Source: UBA2779 sp965232165
Lineage (GTDB): Bacteria > Spirochaetota > Spirochaetia > DSM-2461
DNA length: 64,000 nt
Assembly (NCBI GenBank): GCA_965232165.1
Contig: CBDDOY010000001.1
Span: 1 to 64,000, forward strand
Reading direction: 5' to 3'
Part shown: piece after piece, positions 28,266 to 37,715 of the stretch
Position numbering within the stretch: the stretch's first letter is position 1
Layout of the letters: the number at the start of each line of letters is the position of its first letter
Program-made: the position numbers and the translations under genes
Notes under the pieces: generated by a model
Databases searched by the model: none
The model's input: only the letters and a program-made list of their open reading frames with translations
What the model was told of the DNA's origin: nothing

Positions 28266-28676
28266 CTAACAAGGTGATTTTGAAAGTAATTCACCTAGAA
28301 TCTCTGAAGCTGCCCATTCCTCAACAATTTTGTTATCCTTGAAATGTGAGACAACCATTTCTACCCATTTCACTTTCTGATTTGTAGATGGGATACCCAT
28401 AAAATCTTCTTTATGTATTCCCCGTAATGTGCGTTGCCAGACAATAATATTTTTTGCCTGATTTAAAAATTCAATTTTAACAATCTTAATGTTTGGTATA
28501 GCGGAACGAAGTTTCTTTGTCAATCATTTTATAAATTCATGTCCTTTATAATTCTTGTCTCCAACGTGAACAACGTAATTGTTTGAGAAAATTTCTTTTA
28601 TGATATCTAAATTACCTTTTTCAAAAAGTTCAATATTTCCGGATTTAATTATTCCTTCTTTGTTTTTTTTCTTCAT
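28266..28676 (-). pseudogene. SnoaL-like/NTF2-fold protein with in-frame UGA
   Basis: The ATG at 28676 begins MKKKNKEGIIKSGNIELFEK and reads to GHEFIK, then TGA, then LTKKLRSAIPNIKIVK in the same frame to the stop at 28266. The downstream half (WQRTLRGIHKEDFMGIPSTN, HFKDNKIVEEWAA) is typical of SnoaL-like ester cyclases. A single nonsense change breaks a protein of about 136 aa. The gene sits in the array between two attC-bearing units but has no clear attC of its own; only GTTAGC is seen at its end. Confidence 0.75.
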
Positions 28677-28698
28677 AATTTTTCCTTCTTGTTTATCC

Positions 28699-28768
28699 AT
28701 CTAACGATTGAGTTCGTCTGCATTTTGGAGCAGAGCGGAAAAATGTCAGGTGCAACGATTTGTTATTT
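28699..28768 (-). repeat. attC site of the Type III R-M cassette
   Basis: 70 bp on the minus strand: R'' AAATAAC (28762-28768, overlapping the mod stop codon), arms cgttgcacctgacattttt / aaaatgcagacgaactcaatcg, and R' GTTAGAT (28699-28705), a consensus GTTRRRY core. Confidence 0.88.
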
Positions 28769-30586
28769 CTTAACCTCTTCACTATCAATTATTATTTCGT
28801 CCCCCGCAATATTTCTTATTTTCATCTTGAACTTATCTGTATCGAGAGTATAAGTACCTTTTATCTTTTCCTTGATACCAGCCTTATCTTCCAATTCAGG
28901 ATTGCTTTTCCATACTTTTTTCAGACTAGTATCAAATTGCACCGTTTCAATCAGTTCAAGTCCGTTACTGCTGATTTTTACTGCTTTTGATAAGTCCTGT
29001 TCAAGTGTTCCTTTTTTTGTTTTTTTGGCATTATAATCATCAATTTTGTTTTTAAGGTAAGGGCTGAAAAACTTTTTGATTTCAACTTTAGATTTACTGC
29101 CTTGTTTTGTGACTTTTATATCTGCATTATCAGGTGTAAACAGTGCATCTCTTTTTTCACTAAGTAAACTGTCAAGTGAAACCAGTTTCACCTCTAATTC
29201 TGTTTTAGCAGTTTTATTAAGCTGTTTATTCAAATACTCCTGGTCAATTTCAAAGTCTTTATGGGCGTATATGATAATAACTTCATTGGCTTTATTGGAT
29301 GTATCTTCCAGTTTATAGATTTCTTCAAGGTAAACATCGAGAAGCTCTTTTGTCAGTTTGTCGTGAATGCCCGAAAACTTAACAAGTGAATATATGCCTT
29401 TGGATTGTGCAATACCGCCGTCCCAGAACTCGTTCAAATTTAATTCTGTTCGTGATTTGAAGCCATCAATGATGCCGAATATCTTTGCGGTTGTCTGTGC
29501 GGGATTACGAAAAAGACGTAAACCATCCTGTATTTTTAGAATATCAAAATTTGCCCCAGCTTTTACAAGGCGGTCTCTTGTTGTTTGAAGGGCGTTTATG
29601 CCGATATCGCAAGCAATGAATTTTCTGTTTATGTCGTTTGCAACTTTGGCTGTAGGACCGCTGCCACTAAAAAAATCTGCAACTATTTGATTCTCTTTTG
29701 ACGCACATGTGATAATTCTTTCTAAAAGTGCCTCTGGTTTTTGAGTAACATAATTTTGATATTCACTTTTGGAAATAGTTCTACCTAAATCCCATACATC
29801 ATCAGCCTTTTTTTCAGAATATTCTACCCATATCTTATTCCCATTCTCATCAAGGACATCAATAGTTTTACCATTAACTTTCTTTCTTAATGCTCTTTTA
29901 GTAAGTTCATCTTTTGGAATGACAATAGGTTCAAATATAGATTCATCTGATAGTGAATAATAGAATATAGTATCGTGATTTTTATCAAAAGATTTTCCAC
30001 CAGTCGCAAACTTATCCTCATAATGCCATATAATTTCATTTTTTAAATTTGATTCCCCAAAAACCTCATCAAGCAATATTTTTACATAATGACCAATCTT
30101 CCAATCAAGATGAATAAAAATATTTGCAGTTTCACTAACAATTTCTTTAATTGCCAACAATCTTTCATATAGCCAATTTAGATAATCCTCTTTCTGCCAA
30201 ATGTCGCCGTACATTACCTCTTCGCCGATTGTATTGTCATCAGCCTCTACCTGTGAAGACTGTCCATTTCGCAAGAATATTTTCTTAGCATAATTTGCAC
30301 CACTTGCAAAAGGTGGGTCTATATAAACAAGATCAACCTTGATATTCTGCTGTTTTAAATAAGCACAAGCTGAAAGACAATCCCCTTGAATGAGCAGGTT
30401 TTTAAAATCTGAATTAAGGTCAATTTCCTTGTCAAACAAAGACTGCTCTTTTGCTTTTGTGTTTCTTACTTCTTCAATCAGTTCTGTTTCAAAAACATCA
30501 ATCTTATCGGGAAATCGTCTGCCCTGAAAATTGAGAAGTGCCTGTCCTTTTGCCGGTGTGATATTGTACTGTTTCGGTGTTTTCAT
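28763..30586 (-). CDS. mod: Type III restriction-modification methyltransferase (Mod)
   Basis: A 607-aa N6-adenine DNA methyltransferase and specificity subunit of a Type III system. The catalytic motif IV is YIDPPFASGANY (about 92-103) and the SAM-binding motif I is DFFSGSGPTAKVA (about 304-316), in the order expected for beta-class Mod proteins. The variable region between them would set the recognition site. It starts 2 nt after the res stop, so the two are co-transcribed, and its own stop overlaps the attC R'' box. The DNA is AT-rich compared with cassettes 2-3. Confidence 0.93.
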   Translation of the reverse strand: MKTPKQYNITPAKGQALLNFQGRRFPDKIDVFETELIEEVRNTKAKEQSLFDKEIDLNSDFKNLLIQGDCLSACAYLKQQNIKVDLVYIDPPFASGANYAKKIFLRNGQSSQVEADDNTIGEEVMYGDIWQKEDYLNWLYERLLAIKEIVSETANIFIHLDWKIGHYVKILLDEVFGESNLKNEIIWHYEDKFATGGKSFDKNHDTIFYYSLSDESIFEPIVIPKDELTKRALRKKVNGKTIDVLDENGNKIWVEYSEKKADDVWDLGRTISKSEYQNYVTQKPEALLERIITCASKENQIVADFFSGSGPTAKVANDINRKFIACDIGINALQTTRDRLVKAGANFDILKIQDGLRLFRNPAQTTAKIFGIIDGFKSRTELNLNEFWDGGIAQSKGIYSLVKFSGIHDKLTKELLDVYLEEIYKLEDTSNKANEVIIIYAHKDFEIDQEYLNKQLNKTAKTELEVKLVSLDSLLSEKRDALFTPDNADIKVTKQGSKSKVEIKKFFSPYLKNKIDDYNAKKTKKGTLEQDLSKAVKISSNGLELIETVQFDTSLKKVWKSNPELEDKAGIKEKIKGTYTLDTDKFKMKIRNIAGDEIIIDSEEVKK

Positions 30587-30588
30587 AA

Positions 30589-33426
30589 TTAAAAATCCTT
30601 TAATAACTGCTTGAATGTATCAAGATGTTTAGTAAAATCATTTTCTCCCTCATCTACAAAGCAGTGATAACTGAAATGATTGTTATGTTTTAAAAACTCA
30701 TCTTTCACAAACTTTTCCTTTGCCCTAAATTCATCGTTGTAATAGGGCTTGCCTTTGGTCTCTATGATGATGGCTTTTTCAATGGGTATTGTCTGCCCCT
30801 TTTTGTATTTCTTATTCTCTTTTCTTCGTAAAATCAAAAAGTCCGGTGTGTATCTGCCCCTCGGTGTCTGTATCCAGAAGGATTGTAGTCGTTCATCCTT
30901 GTAACCGTTAAAATAGACTTCAAGGTCTTTCAATTCGCTTAATTTCAGCATTTCGGCAAGGGCGTTCTGCTCAAATTCGCTGTCCATTTTATAGGGAATG
31001 TAGTTATAGCTTATGTCCTGTGGGTCGCAGTTAGTATCTTCGCCAAAAAAATCTTCCTCAATATACTCAGGGTGATTAGCATAACCTCGTCTGCCAAGCA
31101 GGTCTCTTTCGGGAATTATCGGCATAATCTTATACACCCGTCCTTCCGGTGATACAAGGCTCATTTCATTGCGAGAGCCTTCCCATTCCAACAGTTCAAT
31201 CTCGGTTTCCTGTTCAATAACTTCTTTTGTGTATTCAACCCTATCCATAAAGGAAGAAGCAATCATCCGGTTTATATCGCTTATATCAAGATTGGGGTTT
31301 AATACCACCCACTCAAGTTCTTTCTCAATGCTCTTATGAATAGCGGATAGTCCATCCGTAAAACCATCATATAATTCCGTTTCAGTAAACAATCCATAAG
31401 TGGCGGAAGTGAGTTTGTATATAAAATCTTCAAATGAGAAAAGTGCCGTGCTGTCTGCCTTTACATCGGCAACCGCCACTTCTCCTGTCAGTCCGCTTTT
31501 TCCGATACTGCCGGATACAATACTTTTATCATATCCAAATGACTTCTTAATGCTCTCAAAATTAAAAGCGGATAGTTCTTTTTTGATTTCAGGGGAAGTC
31601 TTTTTGACAATCTTGTATTTGGTTTCAATCTGCTTATATTTCAGCCTGCCGAGTTTCGGCTTTCTGACCTGCACTTCAATGGTCTGTTCTTTTTTCTCTG
31701 TCAGGTCGGTAATTGAAAGCTGGTAGTTCTCTTTGAGTTCTTTATCAAGCGTTTCATAATTATCGCCTGAAAGGTAAATCAAAGCGTTTTCCTGTGTTGC
31801 GTCAATTACTTCTCGCAGGCATCGGCAGGTGGTTTGAAGTACAAAGTTCTTGGTCGTTTTTTGGCGGGGCAATACAACAGATGTTAGGCTTCTGCAATCC
31901 CACCCCTCTGTTCCTACGGCCACAAGCAGGATGACACGCTTTTTTGAATATGGCTTGTCAAGATTGTTGAAAATGGCAAGGTTTTCTTTTGGCAGTTCGT
32001 ATTGCTTATTTTTTTTATCTACGCCAGAATAGTATCTGAAAATCTCGTCTTCTTTGCCTTTGCGGTTTTTCTGATACCATTTCTGGATTACAGGAAGAAT
32101 ATCGTCGTTTAATTTTTTAATTGATGGGCAGTAAAAAGCGACTTTACTTTTAGTTCCATTTTTGTAGTCTATGTCATAGTTTGAAAAAAAGTCCGAAAGT
32201 GCTTGTTCAATAAATACGCTTTCTTTTACGCTTGCTTTTCTTATGTCCGGTTTTTTTAAGAACCTGCCAATGCCGATATTAAGCGGATAGTTGTAAACAA
32301 TATCCTGTATCTGGTTCAAGGTGATATTCTTGTCTTCGATTTCGATTTTTGTTTTGACATACGGTGTGCCTGACAAACCGATAACAGAATTAATATTGCC
32401 ACGCTGGTTTAAAATGTTTACTGCTTGTCTCAGTTTTTTCTCGCCGTTTCCTGCCCCGCCGTAGGTGTGATGCACTTCATCAAGAATAACGGTCAAATGC
32501 GGGATTTGTGATAAGGCTTCCCGCAGTTCATTGGTCTTTTGAATATCGTCAATGGTTCGCTCATCCAGTAAATCAGGCTGTCCTCTTTTCAGATTATCAA
32601 CTAAAACCTTGTCTTTATCATCATACCGCTCAAGTACGACTTTCTCGGCGTTTGTAATAAAAACCATCCCGAATTCTTTTGTTTGTTTTATCCTGTTTAC
32701 TTTTTCAAGATTAGGGTTGTTTCCATGAAGCTTATCTTTTCTTTTAGAACTCAGGCTGTCAAGAATTTCGATAGTGATTATCTGCTTTAATTTAACCGCT
32801 TCTTCCTTTGGCAGTATCCATTCAGGATTAAATTCTTTTATTGTGCGTAGTGACGGGAGAATTGCAGTTTTTGATGCCTGTGGTGCAAAAACAACAAAAT
32901 TATGAGCAAAGCGTTTATCATTTTTAAATAGGGTAGAAAAGTACAAGTCCAAATAGATAAAACAAGCCATCAGAAAAGTTTTACCTGCCCCCATTGGTAG
33001 ACTGTACAGATAATTTGGGTAATCAAAATTATGAAGAAGTTCATCAAGAAAAGTGTTCCAGTTAATAGTGCTTCCTGTCGGGTCATTAACCAGTTTTTTA
33101 TGAAATGTTTTTAATTCATTGTCTTGAAAAAACTGATTGAGAAATTGAGTTACATAATTGTTTTTGAATGTATGGTAATTATCATAATCCTGTGCGACAA
33201 CATCATCATACAAAAGACCTTCCTTTACCATTTCAGAAAGCCTTTTATTGTCTCCGGCAAATTTAATCCACAGATATGTTTCGATTGATTCTCTTTGCGG
33301 GGGACGAAGTTTATTTGTTTTTTTGGTGTGTTTTAAGGTACTGCTGATTAGAGATTGGTTGTTCTCTTTCTCTAATTTTATCCATGTTTCAGTTTTACTT
33401 CTTATTAAACTGTAGATTGTATTCAT
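30589..33426 (-). CDS. res: Type III restriction endonuclease/helicase (Res)
   Basis: A 945-aa SF2 translocase-nuclease. Motifs are LPMGAGKTFLMA (Walker A, about 142-153), ILDEVHHTYGG (DExH, about 315-325), VIGLSGTPYVK (motif III, about 347-357), and a C-terminal nuclease with TPDFLILRR and IIETKGKPYY (PD-ExK, about 870-900). It is complete in length for the family. It precedes mod, whereas mod usually comes first. The cassette 5' junction (GTTATGT at 33457-33463) is about 30 nt before its start. Confidence 0.94.
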   Translation of the reverse strand: MNTIYSLIRSKTETWIKLEKENNQSLISSTLKHTKKTNKLRPPQRESIETYLWIKFAGDNKRLSEMVKEGLLYDDVVAQDYDNYHTFKNNYVTQFLNQFFQDNELKTFHKKLVNDPTGSTINWNTFLDELLHNFDYPNYLYSLPMGAGKTFLMACFIYLDLYFSTLFKNDKRFAHNFVVFAPQASKTAILPSLRTIKEFNPEWILPKEEAVKLKQIITIEILDSLSSKRKDKLHGNNPNLEKVNRIKQTKEFGMVFITNAEKVVLERYDDKDKVLVDNLKRGQPDLLDERTIDDIQKTNELREALSQIPHLTVILDEVHHTYGGAGNGEKKLRQAVNILNQRGNINSVIGLSGTPYVKTKIEIEDKNITLNQIQDIVYNYPLNIGIGRFLKKPDIRKASVKESVFIEQALSDFFSNYDIDYKNGTKSKVAFYCPSIKKLNDDILPVIQKWYQKNRKGKEDEIFRYYSGVDKKNKQYELPKENLAIFNNLDKPYSKKRVILLVAVGTEGWDCRSLTSVVLPRQKTTKNFVLQTTCRCLREVIDATQENALIYLSGDNYETLDKELKENYQLSITDLTEKKEQTIEVQVRKPKLGRLKYKQIETKYKIVKKTSPEIKKELSAFNFESIKKSFGYDKSIVSGSIGKSGLTGEVAVADVKADSTALFSFEDFIYKLTSATYGLFTETELYDGFTDGLSAIHKSIEKELEWVVLNPNLDISDINRMIASSFMDRVEYTKEVIEQETEIELLEWEGSRNEMSLVSPEGRVYKIMPIIPERDLLGRRGYANHPEYIEEDFFGEDTNCDPQDISYNYIPYKMDSEFEQNALAEMLKLSELKDLEVYFNGYKDERLQSFWIQTPRGRYTPDFLILRRKENKKYKKGQTIPIEKAIIIETKGKPYYNDEFRAKEKFVKDEFLKHNNHFSYHCFVDEGENDFTKHLDTFKQLLKDF

Positions 33427-33456
33427 TAATGATTATTTTCTCCGTATTTTATAAAC

Positions 33457-33549
33457 ACATAACGCCACGCATCACCGGCAGCAAAAAGCAGAGCGACCAG
33501 GAACGAGGAGCGGCGCTTTTTGCTGTCCGAGTGCATGCGATTGTTATGC
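33457..33549 (-). repeat. attC site of the SAM-methyltransferase cassette
   Basis: 93 bp on the minus strand: R'' GCATAAC (33543-33549), arms tcggacagcaaaaagcgccg / gctctgctttttgctgccgg, and R' GTTATGT (33457-33463). The long pairing of agcaaaaagc with gctttttgct is easily seen. Confidence 0.9.
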
Positions 33550-33551
33550 AA

Positions 33552-34202
33552 TCATATGTTTAGACAATTATTGTCACGATACAATATGGTCGTTCTATCA
33601 ACCCTGTACCCGCTTGGCTTCAAGCCTTCTATGTTCAATACACGAAACCCTTTATTCTTTGCGTAATCAATAGCCTCAGAGTATCTCTCCCGACTAGAGT
33701 CGTCTAAAATAATAACGCCGATTTCCGATAATCTCTCAATGCCCTGCTTCACGCAATTAACCCTATCGCTGCCATCAACGATAACGACATCGAATTTTTT
33801 ATCAAATTCACCAATGGCTCGACAATAAATACCGTCTATATCTTTCTCTCTATGCAATAATGAGACATTTTCTGATGTCTTCTCTTTTATGAGGTCGAAC
33901 CAGTCTCTATCATATTCAACAGAGGTTACGTCACGAACCAATTTTTCATAGAATAATGTGGAATAACCGCTGCCAAACTCAAATAGACTCAAATTCTTAT
34001 TAAGACGTTCCTTGAGAATGTTGATCACTGGGTAGTTCATCCAAGGAATTTCAGATCCTTCAAAGTCACATGGGTATCCACGCTTGAGAGATTCAACCCA
34101 TCCTGTTGTATGCAGGTATGATTTTTTCCTCAAAACAAGCCTCAGAAATGCAATTAAACTCCATAGAAATCTCTTTAAGAATATTTTGACTTTCTTTTTC
34201 AC
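33552..34202 (-). CDS. Class I SAM-dependent methyltransferase (cassette gene)
   Basis: 216 aa. The N-terminus is basic and hydrophobic (FLKRFLWSLIAFLRLVL), perhaps a membrane anchor. A Rossmann SAM site is seen at SLFEFGSGYSTLFYEKL (about 73-89), with an acidic strand end VTSVEYDRDW and motif IV-like DVVIVDGSDR (about 140-149). It lacks DPPY/NPPY or PCQ motifs, so it is not an obvious DNA methyltransferase. The substrate is unknown; similar proteins sit in polysaccharide loci. Confidence 0.75.
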   Translation of the reverse strand: MKKKVKIFLKRFLWSLIAFLRLVLRKKSYLHTTGWVESLKRGYPCDFEGSEIPWMNYPVINILKERLNKNLSLFEFGSGYSTLFYEKLVRDVTSVEYDRDWFDLIKEKTSENVSLLHREKDIDGIYCRAIGEFDKKFDVVIVDGSDRVNCVKQGIERLSEIGVIILDDSSRERYSEAIDYAKNKGFRVLNIEGLKPSGYRVDRTTILYRDNNCLNI

Positions 34203-34218
34203 TTATTGCTCCTTTGTT

Positions 34219-34268
34219 CCATAACAATTAATTACTCGTGGGTCAGCCACGGAGATAACGTACAATCA
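34219..34268 (-). repeat. Partial attC at the 5' edge of the methyltransferase cassette
   Basis: The minus strand reads ctccgtggctgacccacgag, a hairpin, followed by the R'-type core GTTATGG (34219-34225). The R'' half is missing because the IS256 fragment begins at 34269. The 7-mer GTTATGG differs by one base from the complement of the cassette's own R'' box. Confidence 0.6.
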
Positions 34269-34457
34269 AGTTCGCAATTTACATAATTGAAAGAAGCCAT
34301 CGAATTCTCCAGAATGGTATCAAACCATCAAAACCACAAGGAGGAAGACGATGGCTAAGAAAAATGATAATGGGAATCTGGAAAACATGCTACTCCAATT
34401 CATTACGGAACCGGATCCCCTTTTCAGTTTATTGAAATGGCTGCCGGAGAAGCTTAT
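34269..34457 (+). pseudogene. IS256-family transposase 5' remnant
   Basis: It starts with the terminal repeat AGTTCGCAATTT, the same end type as the remnant ending at 27242. After a ribosome site (AAGGAGG) the ATG at 34351 reads MAKKNDNGNLENML and FSLLKWLPEKL, an IS256 N-terminus. It is cut off at codon 36 by the IS1634-like element at 34458. Confidence 0.8.
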
Positions 34458-36588
34458 CCCAAGTTCACCACTAAAAAACGTAATTCCTTACAATGAATGG
34501 AGTTACTATTTTTTATTTACACTACGGATTTGGTGAGTCGTCATCCGACGGTTCAACGCCTTTCCCGACAACCCAAGCATCGCATAAATCTTCTGATGTT
34601 CTAGTTCCTGTCGGGAGTCGAGTCTCACTTCATTATTCATCAGCACTCCCTCTTCAGTCTTGGAAATGTACTCTATGGTTATCCTCTGGTGGGTAGAAAG
34701 AACTTCTTTTATGGTCTTCCAACTCCGTGTATCTCCCCCTTTTCGTAATTTACATTCAGTCGCATGCATCAGGTGATACGCAAGGACTGATATAAACATA
34801 TGCGACTGCACTCTCTCCTCCAGTTGATGAAAGTTAGGCCGAAAGCCAAGATGAGACTTCATGTCTCTAAATGAGTTTTCAATACGGCCAAGCATTATAT
34901 AGAGCTCCCAAATATTTTTGTCATCCAAATCTTTTCGATTGGTTCTAAGGGTATAAGTTCCTTCACTGTTTCCTGTCTGAGTTTTCTTCTCCCATTTAAT
35001 GTCAATCGCATTCAACTTTCCTGTCCGCTTGGCAGGCTCCCCAGGAATAACTGATATTTCATAAAGTTTTGCAGCCTTTGGATATTTTTCCTTAAGCCTG
35101 CCAATGCTCTGAAGAACCGAAGAATACAGTTTCATGCGGTTTTTCTTGTTTAATCCGTCACGAAGATATTGAAGTCTTTCAAGGAGGACGGTTTCGGTAC
35201 GCATAGCCATGGCCTCTTCTTTAAGACGTTTGTGCTCGCTCTTTACCAGAACCCAATGCTCATCCGAGATTGTTTTTCCGAATACTTCAATCTTGGCACC
35301 TGTTTTCTTGTCCTCCATGACCAGATTCATCTCTTGCGATGGCTCAAGCTCCAAAGGACTTTTCCCTCTGTGGACCACAAGGTAGGAGCATTTCCGCTCT
35401 TTAAGCCAGTCGATATTCTCTTTTGTGGCAATCCCGGCATCCATTACGACAGTTGCCCCGACTTTTAGGCCCGCGTTGGCTTCCAAATCTAAAATCGTGG
35501 CCTGAAAAGTCTTGGATTCGCACTGGTTCCCCGGATGGAACTTGCTATACTTGGGAAATCCATCCGCATCGACAACCAACCCCAGGGTAGCCAATTTGCA
35601 GTCACTGCGCTTTTCTTTCGAGCGACCATAAGATGCCTTTGGGTTCTTTTTGCACTGACCCTCAAAGTAGGTGTTCGTTAAATCGTAAAGTACAATGCTT
35701 TCGTCGAGGGAGAATAAATCTTGTTCTTTACAAGCCAAATGCTTCTCCAGCTCGTCCTTACAGCGGTAGAGAACATCGGCAGCCCTGTAGTACGCATTCA
35801 GGGAGGACGAATGGGGTAAGCCGCACAGCTCAAAAAGAGCAGAATGTTTTTCCGCCCACTGCCTGGTAAATCGCTCGCTGGCTGGTTTGATCATTCTACC
35901 GACGATTAGAGCTTCAAGTAAGGGGATCGTTCCCTTAGGCACACCGCATTTCCTTAGAACTCTGTCCATTTCCAACTCTTTCCATTGCTGATGACAGACG
36001 TACTCAGGGCCTAGGCTTCTGACTTTCTTTGTTTCAAGGCTGTTAACATCGACCGCTACAAAATTGGCTTGCGCTTGAGCTTTTAGTTGTGCGTCTTTTG
36101 CCCGCTTGGTGAAAATGCGGTCTGATACCTGCTGTGCGATTTTCTCAATGTCTTCATCCAAGTCGAATAATTCTCTGTTTCCTGAAAGAATATTTTCAAT
36201 TCTTCTTGCCAGAGCTTTGTATTGAGAAGAATCAATATCCAGTTTCCCAAGGTTGAGAATAATCCGCTGTCGGGGGCCTTTATCAGTGCGGATATTTTCT
36301 ACAAGATTGAGGTAGGTGTACTGTTTTTTCGTTTTACCGTTGGCAACTTTTATTGATCTTATATACATACCACTAAGATACACCACAGCCACAAAAGAGG
36401 CAAGCGAAAAATAAAGTGTTAGGCACTACATTTTGATTTGAGGTGATTTGAGGTCCCCAAAAAGCGGAATCCCTAAATATTCTATGGTATTTATGAGGTT
36501 TTGGGAAATATTTAAGCCTTTTTTTGAAGTAATTCGTTTTCTTGGTCGTTAAAAAAATATTTAGCAGGTGTATTTTGGTGAACTTGGG
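34458..36588 (-). mobile_element. IS1634-like element, copy B
   Basis: 2131 bp, nearly identical to copy A but inverted. The flanks differ (TTAT on the left, CTAA on the right), so no target duplication remains. Different genes lie on each side: an IS256 fragment on the left, and the start of an endonuclease gene on the right. This suggests a deletion or recombination at this copy. Confidence 0.9.
34506..36368 (-). CDS. IS1634-family transposase, copy B
   Basis: 620 aa and intact, with the same start (MYIRSIK) and DDE-type motifs as copy A. Differences from copy A cluster in one stretch: CESKTF for CESRTF, then NIDWLKERKCSYL for NIEWLKKRKCTYL. Confidence 0.92.
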   Translation of the reverse strand: MYIRSIKVANGKTKKQYTYLNLVENIRTDKGPRQRIILNLGKLDIDSSQYKALARRIENILSGNRELFDLDEDIEKIAQQVSDRIFTKRAKDAQLKAQAQANFVAVDVNSLETKKVRSLGPEYVCHQQWKELEMDRVLRKCGVPKGTIPLLEALIVGRMIKPASERFTRQWAEKHSALFELCGLPHSSSLNAYYRAADVLYRCKDELEKHLACKEQDLFSLDESIVLYDLTNTYFEGQCKKNPKASYGRSKEKRSDCKLATLGLVVDADGFPKYSKFHPGNQCESKTFQATILDLEANAGLKVGATVVMDAGIATKENIDWLKERKCSYLVVHRGKSPLELEPSQEMNLVMEDKKTGAKIEVFGKTISDEHWVLVKSEHKRLKEEAMAMRTETVLLERLQYLRDGLNKKNRMKLYSSVLQSIGRLKEKYPKAAKLYEISVIPGEPAKRTGKLNAIDIKWEKKTQTGNSEGTYTLRTNRKDLDDKNIWELYIMLGRIENSFRDMKSHLGFRPNFHQLEERVQSHMFISVLAYHLMHATECKLRKGGDTRSWKTIKEVLSTHQRITIEYISKTEEGVLMNNEVRLDSRQELEHQKIYAMLGLSGKALNRRMTTHQIRSVNKK

Positions 36589-36674
36589 CTAAGTTCGTCA
36601 GAGTCCATGACTTTGCCAACATTTGAAAGAAAGTGGTCTCGTAACTTTGTTCTTGAGCCTATTTTCTTTGCCAT
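36589..36674 (-). pseudogene. Truncated HNH-type restriction endonuclease N-terminus
   Basis: The ATG at 36674 lies 3 nt after the C5-methyltransferase stop and reads MAKKIGSRTKLRDHFLSNVG, then KVMDSDELS, before the IS begins. This matches the N-terminal winged-helix-like segment common to HNH restriction endonucleases (LRDFFLANVG...EELR type). Only about 28 codons survive. The rest is absent beyond the IS, so the partner nuclease of the methyltransferase has been lost. Confidence 0.6.
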
Positions 36675-36677
36675 GAA

Positions 36678-37637
36678 TTAACCCGCAACCGAAAGAATTT
36701 GTTTTTGTGTTAATGCTTTGTAAATGTTCTCAGCAACGGCATGTGCTACGGGCGGAGGAAATGCATTGCCTACCTGCCTATAAGCGGGGGTTTTTTTGCC
36801 TGTAAATTGCCAATCACTGGGAAAGCCCTGAATTCTTGCAACCATTTCTACCGTGAGCCTTGGCATACCGACAAAATCTCTTTCTGGTGGTTCATAAGAG
36901 ATGCCCATACCATCAACACCTAAAGTTGCCCACGCTTTTTTTGCTCGTGTTGGCCCCAAATCTGGGCCACCATGTTTTTTTGAACCACCTACAATAGTTG
37001 GAGCAATATCATCTGCCTGTTTTACCCAGCGGTTCACGCCTTTCCACCCATTTACTGCCATCTGTTCTCTAAGAAGCTCACCTACTGTTTTAGGGTTTTC
37101 TCTGTTAATTTCAGGCCAAAAAAATGAACCTAAACTATCTTTTTTAACCGCAACAATAACAACACGAGGACGAAGCTGTGACACACCAAAATCAGACGCA
37201 TTTAATAAACGCCATTCAGCTATATAACCTAATTTTTCAAGCTGTTTCTTTAAATTAATGCGATAGTCTTCAAATACAGCATCTAAAAAACCTCGTACAT
37301 TTTCGAGCATTACTGCCTTTGGTTTTATTTCATCAACTAAACGTAGTGCTTCTGGAAATAAATCACGCTCATCATTTTTTCCTAATTGTTTCCCGGCCTT
37401 GGAAAATGGTGGACAGGGGACACCACCAGCAAGCAGATCAACACCACGGTATTGAGAACCCCCAAATTCTTTTAAATCACCCTCAATAACATTCCATTGC
37501 GGGCGGTTTGCTCGAAGAGTGTTACAACATGACTTTTCTATTTCGATGAGTGCTTGAGGCTCAAACCCCGCTCTTTCTAGCCCTAGCGCCTGCCCTCCAG
37601 CACCAGCACAAATTTCAACACATGATAATTTGGTCAT
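36678..37637 (-). CDS. DNA (cytosine-5) methyltransferase
   Basis: A 319-aa C5-MTase. Motif I is EICAGAGGQALGLERAGF (about 8-25). Motif IV is GGVPCPPFSKAG (about 71-82) with the catalytic cysteine in a PCPP rather than PCQP context. Motif VI is MLENVRGFL, motif VIII is QLRPRVVIVA and motif X is VGNAFPPPVA near the end. The target-recognition region is short. It was probably the modification half of an R-M cassette whose nuclease is now truncated. The cassette 5' junction is GTTATGT at 37716-37722. Confidence 0.95.
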   Translation of the reverse strand: MTKLSCVEICAGAGGQALGLERAGFEPQALIEIEKSCCNTLRANRPQWNVIEGDLKEFGGSQYRGVDLLAGGVPCPPFSKAGKQLGKNDERDLFPEALRLVDEIKPKAVMLENVRGFLDAVFEDYRINLKKQLEKLGYIAEWRLLNASDFGVSQLRPRVVIVAVKKDSLGSFFWPEINRENPKTVGELLREQMAVNGWKGVNRWVKQADDIAPTIVGGSKKHGGPDLGPTRAKKAWATLGVDGMGISYEPPERDFVGMPRLTVEMVARIQGFPSDWQFTGKKTPAYRQVGNAFPPPVAHAVAENIYKALTQKQILSVAG

Positions 37638-37715
37638 GCCAAGTACCCTTTGATTAATTCGATTTATCTCATTTTACCAGATTTCATCAGGAATCTACCG
37701 CTGACTTCTTTTTGC

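Noticed and set aside
28520..28545. UGA recoding to tryptophan or selenocysteine
   Set aside because: Many genes in the window stop at TGA and no SECIS-like structure was evident; a nonsense mutation is simpler.
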